Shown: positions 61,383 through 64,000 of the stretch, piece after piece
Numbering within the stretch: the first letter of the stretch is position 1
Layout of the letters: every line of letters starts with the position of its first letter
Assembly: GCA_902792985.1 (NCBI GenBank)
Contig: CADBBT010000010.1
Location: 19,666-83,665 of the forward strand
Length of the DNA stretch: 64,000 bases
DNA from: Oscillospiraceae bacterium
GTDB taxonomy: Bacteria > Bacillota > Clostridia > Oscillospirales > Acutalibacteraceae
Direction: 5' to 3'
Position numbers and translations under genes: made by a program
The notes under the pieces: model-generated
Seen by the model: only the letters and a program-made list of their open reading frames with translations
What the model was told of the DNA's origin: nothing
The model's database searches: none

Positions 61383-61516
61383 GGCCGGAACATCCGCAGC
61401 TTTCCCTGTACCGCCGAAAAGCGCGTGAAAGCGATCCGTTCGGCAAAAACCGCACGCAAAAAGCCGCAGAACACGGCTCTGCGTTCTGCGGCGGCAATTT
61501 GATGGGAGGTCGCGTT

Positions 61517-61585
61517 TTGACCGTTTATCTGGTTCTCCTCGGTGCAGGCTATCTGCTTGTGATGGCGCTGCTCGATCGAAGATGA
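61517..61585 (+). CDS. Possible 22-aa membrane peptide
   Basis: TTG 61517 has GGGAGG 6 nt upstream and encodes one hydrophobic helix (LTVYLVLLGAGYLLVMALL) ending in DRR before TGA 61585. Its stop touches the pduL stop. The good ribosome site and clean TM suggest a real peptide, but so short a frame could be chance. Confidence 0.35.
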   Translation: MTVYLVLLGAGYLLVMALLDRR

Positions 61586-62161
61586 TTACGCGAGGATCTC
61601 GCCCATAAGACCCGGCGTGCAGCCGGCAGCGTTGGATTCATCGGTGTCGATGTGCATTGCAAGGGCATATTTTTCGCTCACGCGCACAACAACGTCGCCG
61701 AAGATCAGGGAGCGCTCGGCGGTGTCCACTTTTACGGAAACGATCTGTTTATCCGCAAGGCCGTATTTTTCGGCGTCTGCCGGCGTCGCGTGGATGTGAC
61801 GCTTGGCGATGATCACGCCGTCCTGAAGCTCCACTTCGCCCTTCGGGCCGACGATCTTGCAGCCTGCGCTGCCCTTGAGGTCGCCGGATTCACGGATCGG
61901 CGCCTTGACGCCGATGGAACGCGCGTCGGCGGCGGAAAGCTCAACCTGCGTTTCGGGACGGACGGGACCGAGGATGGAAACGGCGGGGAAGCTGTTCTTC
62001 GGGCCGATGACCTGCACACGCTCTTCACAGGCAAACTGACCGGGCTGGGAAAGGTCCTTTTTCCAGGTCAGTTCATAGCCCTCACCGAAAAGGATGTTCA
62101 GCACGCGGCGGCTGACATGGACATGGCGGGCGGAAGTTTCGATCAATACGGGTTTGCTCAT
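61586..62161 (-). CDS. pduL: PduL-type phosphate acyltransferase (phosphotransacylase)
   Basis: This codes for 191 residues with TAGGAGG before ATG 62161. Both PTAC motifs are present: ETSARHVHVSRRVLNILFG and IAKRHIHATPADAEKYGLAD, each with the His pair that binds zinc. It interconverts acyl-CoA and acyl phosphate. No microcompartment gene is near and there is no encapsulation peptide at the N-terminus, so it probably serves as the housekeeping phosphotransacetylase, as in other clostridia without pta. Confidence 0.93.
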   Translation of the reverse strand: MSKPVLIETSARHVHVSRRVLNILFGEGYELTWKKDLSQPGQFACEERVQVIGPKNSFPAVSILGPVRPETQVELSAADARSIGVKAPIRESGDLKGSAGCKIVGPKGEVELQDGVIIAKRHIHATPADAEKYGLADKQIVSVKVDTAERSLIFGDVVVRVSEKYALAMHIDTDESNAAGCTPGLMGEILA

Positions 62162-62283
62162 TTTTTAGTCCTCCTAAATTTTTATCTTTTCTATTTTACA
62201 TCAAATTTTCATAGATTGCAATAATTTGCAAAAAAATAATGAAATGTACGCCGAAATATGTTACAATGCTTTTGGTGATACTT

Positions 62284-62859
62284 ATGGAAATGAACTTGGA
62301 TACCCTGGAAACGCTCTGTCAGGACTGTCAGAACTGTCCGCTCGGCAAAACGCGCACGAACCTTGTCTTCGGCATCGGCGTGCCGACGGCGCGCGTTCTG
62401 TTTGTCGGGGAAGGCCCGGGCGCACAGGAGGACGCGCAGGGCAAGCCCTTTGTCGGCCAAAGCGGGCAGCTGCTGGATAAGTTTTTGAACCTCATCGACC
62501 TTGACCGTGAAAAGAACGTCTATATCGCAAACATGGTCAAATGCCGCCCCCCGCAAAACCGCGACCCAAAGCCCGAAGAGATCGAAGCGTGTCTGCCGTG
62601 GCTGCGAAAGCAGGTCAAGGTTTTGCATCCGCGCATCATCGTCTGCCTCGGCCGCATTGCCGCGCAGCGGCTCATTTCGCCGGATTTCCGTGTGACACGA
62701 AGCCACGGCGAGTTCACCGAAAAGGGCGGCATCTGGTTTATGGGCACCTTTCATCCGGCGGCGCTGCTGCGCAATCCCGCGCAAAAAAAGGACGCGCTTG
62801 CGGACTTTCAGGCGCTGCGCCGGCGCATGCACGAGATGAACATCTATGAATCTTTGTAA
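62284..62859 (+). CDS. Family 4 uracil-DNA glycosylase
   Basis: This codes for 191 residues from ATG 62284 ([11 protein letters not shown]); GGTGAT is a weak site. Family 4 hallmarks: [16 protein letters not shown] with iron-sulfur Cys, [42 protein letters not shown] (further Cys), and [12 protein letters not shown] with the His of the catalytic loop. It removes uracil from DNA and carries a 4Fe-4S cluster. Confidence 0.93.
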   Translation: MEMNLDTLETLCQDCQNCPLGKTRTNLVFGIGVPTARVLFVGEGPGAQEDAQGKPFVGQSGQLLDKFLNLIDLDREKNVYIANMVKCRPPQNRDPKPEEIEACLPWLRKQVKVLHPRIIVCLGRIAAQRLISPDFRVTRSHGEFTEKGGIWFMGTFHPAALLRNPAQKKDALADFQALRRRMHEMNIYESL

Positions 62860-62865
62860 ACCCCC

Positions 62866-62894
62866 TTGACAAACGCTCCAACTGCGCTTATAAT
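62866..62894 (+). promoter_or_regulatory. Consensus promoter of the FMN riboswitch/ribU unit
   Basis: TTGACA at 62866-62871, a 17-nt spacer and TATAAT at 62889-62894. Both hexamers perfect; it begins 7 nt after the glycosylase stop. Confidence 0.88.
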
Positions 62895-62902
62895 GATCAT
62901 GT

Positions 62903-63050
62903 CTTCAGGGCGAGGTGAAATTCCTCACCGGCAGTGTTGGGATGAAAGATCATTCTTGAGCCTGCGAACCGGCGCGAGCCGGCCGATTCGGTGAAATTCC
63001 GAAGCCGACGGTGTGCAGTTTTTGCTGCGCGAAAGTCCGGATGGAAGAAG
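62903..63050 (+). promoter_or_regulatory. FMN riboswitch (RFN element)
   Basis: Canonical blocks in order: CTTCAGGGCGAGGTGAAATT, CCTCACCGGCAGT, GAGCCTGCGAACCGGC, CGATTCGGTGAAATTCCGAA, GCCGACGGT and AAAGTCCGGATGGAAGAAG. The closing P1 pairs CTTC with GAAG. A terminator follows at 63069, so FMN should shut off ribU transcription. Confidence 0.97.
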
Positions 63051-63068
63051 AAGCACTTTTCTGTGTGA

Positions 63069-63098
63069 AAGCCCGTGAAACCTTCACGGGCTTTTTTC
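63069..63098 (+). terminator. Riboswitch-controlled terminator before ribU
   Basis: AAGCCCGTGAA, loop ACC, TTCACGGGCTT, then TTTTCTT: an 11-bp perfect stem. Confidence 0.88.
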
Positions 63099-63153
63099 TT
63101 CACCCTGATGATTCCGTTCCACCCCATTTTTTCAAAAGAAAGGAAGAATCATC

Positions 63154-63807
63154 ATGCAAACACAAACCAACCAGATCCAAACCCCGTCCACGCCGAAAAA
63201 AAGCAACGTCGTAAAGCTGGCGATCATCGCCATGCTCTCCGCTGTCGGCGTCGTGCTGCAATATCTCGAATTTTCCGTGCCGTTTGTGCCGGTGTTTTTG
63301 AAGCTCGATTTCTCCGACATCCCGGAGCTCATCGGCGCGTTTTTGCTCGGCCCGGTCGGCGGCGTTGTGATCTGCCTTGTGCGCAATGCGGTGCATCTGC
63401 TCGTGTCGCAGTCGGCGTTCATCGGCGAGCTTTCCAACTTCATCCTCGGCGCGTCGTTTGCGATCTGTGCCGGTCTGATCTATAAAACGCACAAAACCAA
63501 AAAAGGCGCTCTGCTCGCCTGCCTTTGCGGCGCGGTCGTGATGGCGGCCGTCAGCGTGCCGTCAAACTACTTCATCATCTACCCCGTGTACGCCCAGTTG
63601 TTCGGCGGGATGGAGACCATCCTCGGACTGTATCAGACGATCCTGCCCGCCGCCGACACCCTGCTTAAGGCGCTTTTGATCTTCAACGTGCCGTTCACGC
63701 TGGTCAAAGGTCTGCTGTGCGCCGCTGTCACCATGGTGATCTATAAACCGCTCTCGCGGCTGTTCACGCAGATGAACACAGCGATGCGCCGCCACAGAGA
63801 TGTGTAA
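63154..63807 (+). CDS. ribU: Riboflavin ECF transporter substrate-binding protein RibU
   Basis: This codes for 217 residues with AAAGGAAG before ATG 63154. A polar N-terminus of about 20 residues and six likely TM helices; LEFSVPFVPVFLKLDFSDIP and LIGAFLLGPVGGVVICLVRN are typical of RibU. As the S component, it needs the shared EcfA/A'/T module, which is not in the window. The FMN riboswitch upstream confirms the flavin link. Confidence 0.95.
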   Translation: MQTQTNQIQTPSTPKKSNVVKLAIIAMLSAVGVVLQYLEFSVPFVPVFLKLDFSDIPELIGAFLLGPVGGVVICLVRNAVHLLVSQSAFIGELSNFILGASFAICAGLIYKTHKTKKGALLACLCGAVVMAAVSVPSNYFIIYPVYAQLFGGMETILGLYQTILPAADTLLKALLIFNVPFTLVKGLLCAAVTMVIYKPLSRLFTQMNTAMRRHRDV

Positions 63808-63824
63808 AGAATCTGTGAAAACGC

Positions 63825-63853
63825 TTGACAAGCGCTGCGCTTTCTAATATAAT
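63825..63853 (+). promoter_or_regulatory. Promoter of the SAM riboswitch unit
   Basis: TTGACA at 63825-63830, a 17-nt spacer and TATAAT at 63848-63853. Confidence 0.85.
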
Positions 63854-63876
63854 GATATTGTAAAAATTTCATATTT

Positions 63877-63973
63877 CCTTATTCAGAGCAGCTGAGGGAA
63901 CAGGCCCTGTGAAGCTCGGCAACCTGCCAACCGGCAAGGTGCCAAATCCTGCGGTATTGACCGAAAGATAAGG
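63877..63973 (+). promoter_or_regulatory. SAM-I riboswitch (S-box)
   Basis: CCTTAT at 63877-63882 pairs with ATAAGG at 63968-63973 (P1). Core: AGAGCAGCTGAGGGAACAGG, CCCTGTGAAGCTCGGCAACC and AAGGTGCCAAATCCTGC. The expression platform and its gene, probably for methionine, SAM or sulfur metabolism, lie past the right edge. Confidence 0.94.
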
Positions 63974-64000
63974 TTATCGAGCGGTCGTTTTCGCGGCCGC

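Overview
The window reads as chromosomal DNA of an anaerobic, endospore-forming Firmicute of class Clostridia, most likely in the Oscillospirales/Ruminococcaceae neighbourhood (the order is an inference from gene content). Evidence: spoIVB followed by spo0A, a cotJABC spore-coat operon, the cortex-lytic enzyme sleB, ftsEX next to two LytM-type peptidases, a ylxM-ffh-rpsP-khpA block, a T-box in front of pheST, FMN and SAM riboswitches, Gram-positive Shine-Dalgarno sequences (many genes start with TTG) and sigma-A promoters with 17-nt spacers. There is no CRISPR array, prophage or complete insertion sequence.

Layout. 1-3.8 kb: a very large secreted amidase-type repeat protein running off the left edge, and a decayed MazF-like toxin beside a small helical gene. 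4-8.4 kb: a secreted phosphoesterase, a DUF3990 protein and a GNAT plus GH78 rhamnosidase pair that looks like one broken gene. 8.5-19.3 kb (minus): spo0A, spoIVB, a CDP-glycerol transferase, a probable pseudo-protease of family S41, two M23 peptidases, ftsX, ftsE and a PucR-type regulator. 19.5-24.3 kb: two M16 proteins and topB. 24.7-30.6 kb (minus): tatD, metG, a glucosaminidase with four FN3 domains and a DivIVA-like gene. 30.8-33.5 kb: tRNA-Tyr, tRNA-Thr, two tiny amphipathic peptide genes with excellent promoters, a membrane protein and a C39-like secreted peptidase. 33.5-36 kb (minus): the SRP/ribosomal block. 36-40.1 kb (minus): cdd, DUF5412, GNAT, deoB, deoD and metA, tightly overlapped. 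40.2-41.4 kb: cotJABC. 41.4-46.7 kb (minus): PP2C phosphatase, a giant receptor-like Ser/Thr kinase and an unknown partner. 46.8-51.4 kb: Mbeg1-like hydrolase, second phosphoesterase and a ceramidase-like protein. 51.5-55.2 kb: T-box, pheS, pheT. 55.6-64 kb: alpha/beta hydrolase, dus, polA, sleB, pduL, udg, FMN riboswitch with ribU, and a SAM riboswitch at the right edge.

The most unusual structure is not a gene. Four intergenic regions, all between converging gene ends (about 24.4, 49.7, 55.4 and 61.3 kb), carry GC-rich nested inverted repeats. In each, an outer stem encloses three successive hairpins, so one strand could fold as a four-way cloverleaf or the duplex extrude as a branched cruciform. 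Arm sequences differ but pairing is kept. A fifth, AT-richer element (60.3 kb) has the same outline. These, the small peptide genes, the Ser-to-Tyr S41 protein and the split GNAT/GH78 locus are the best leads.
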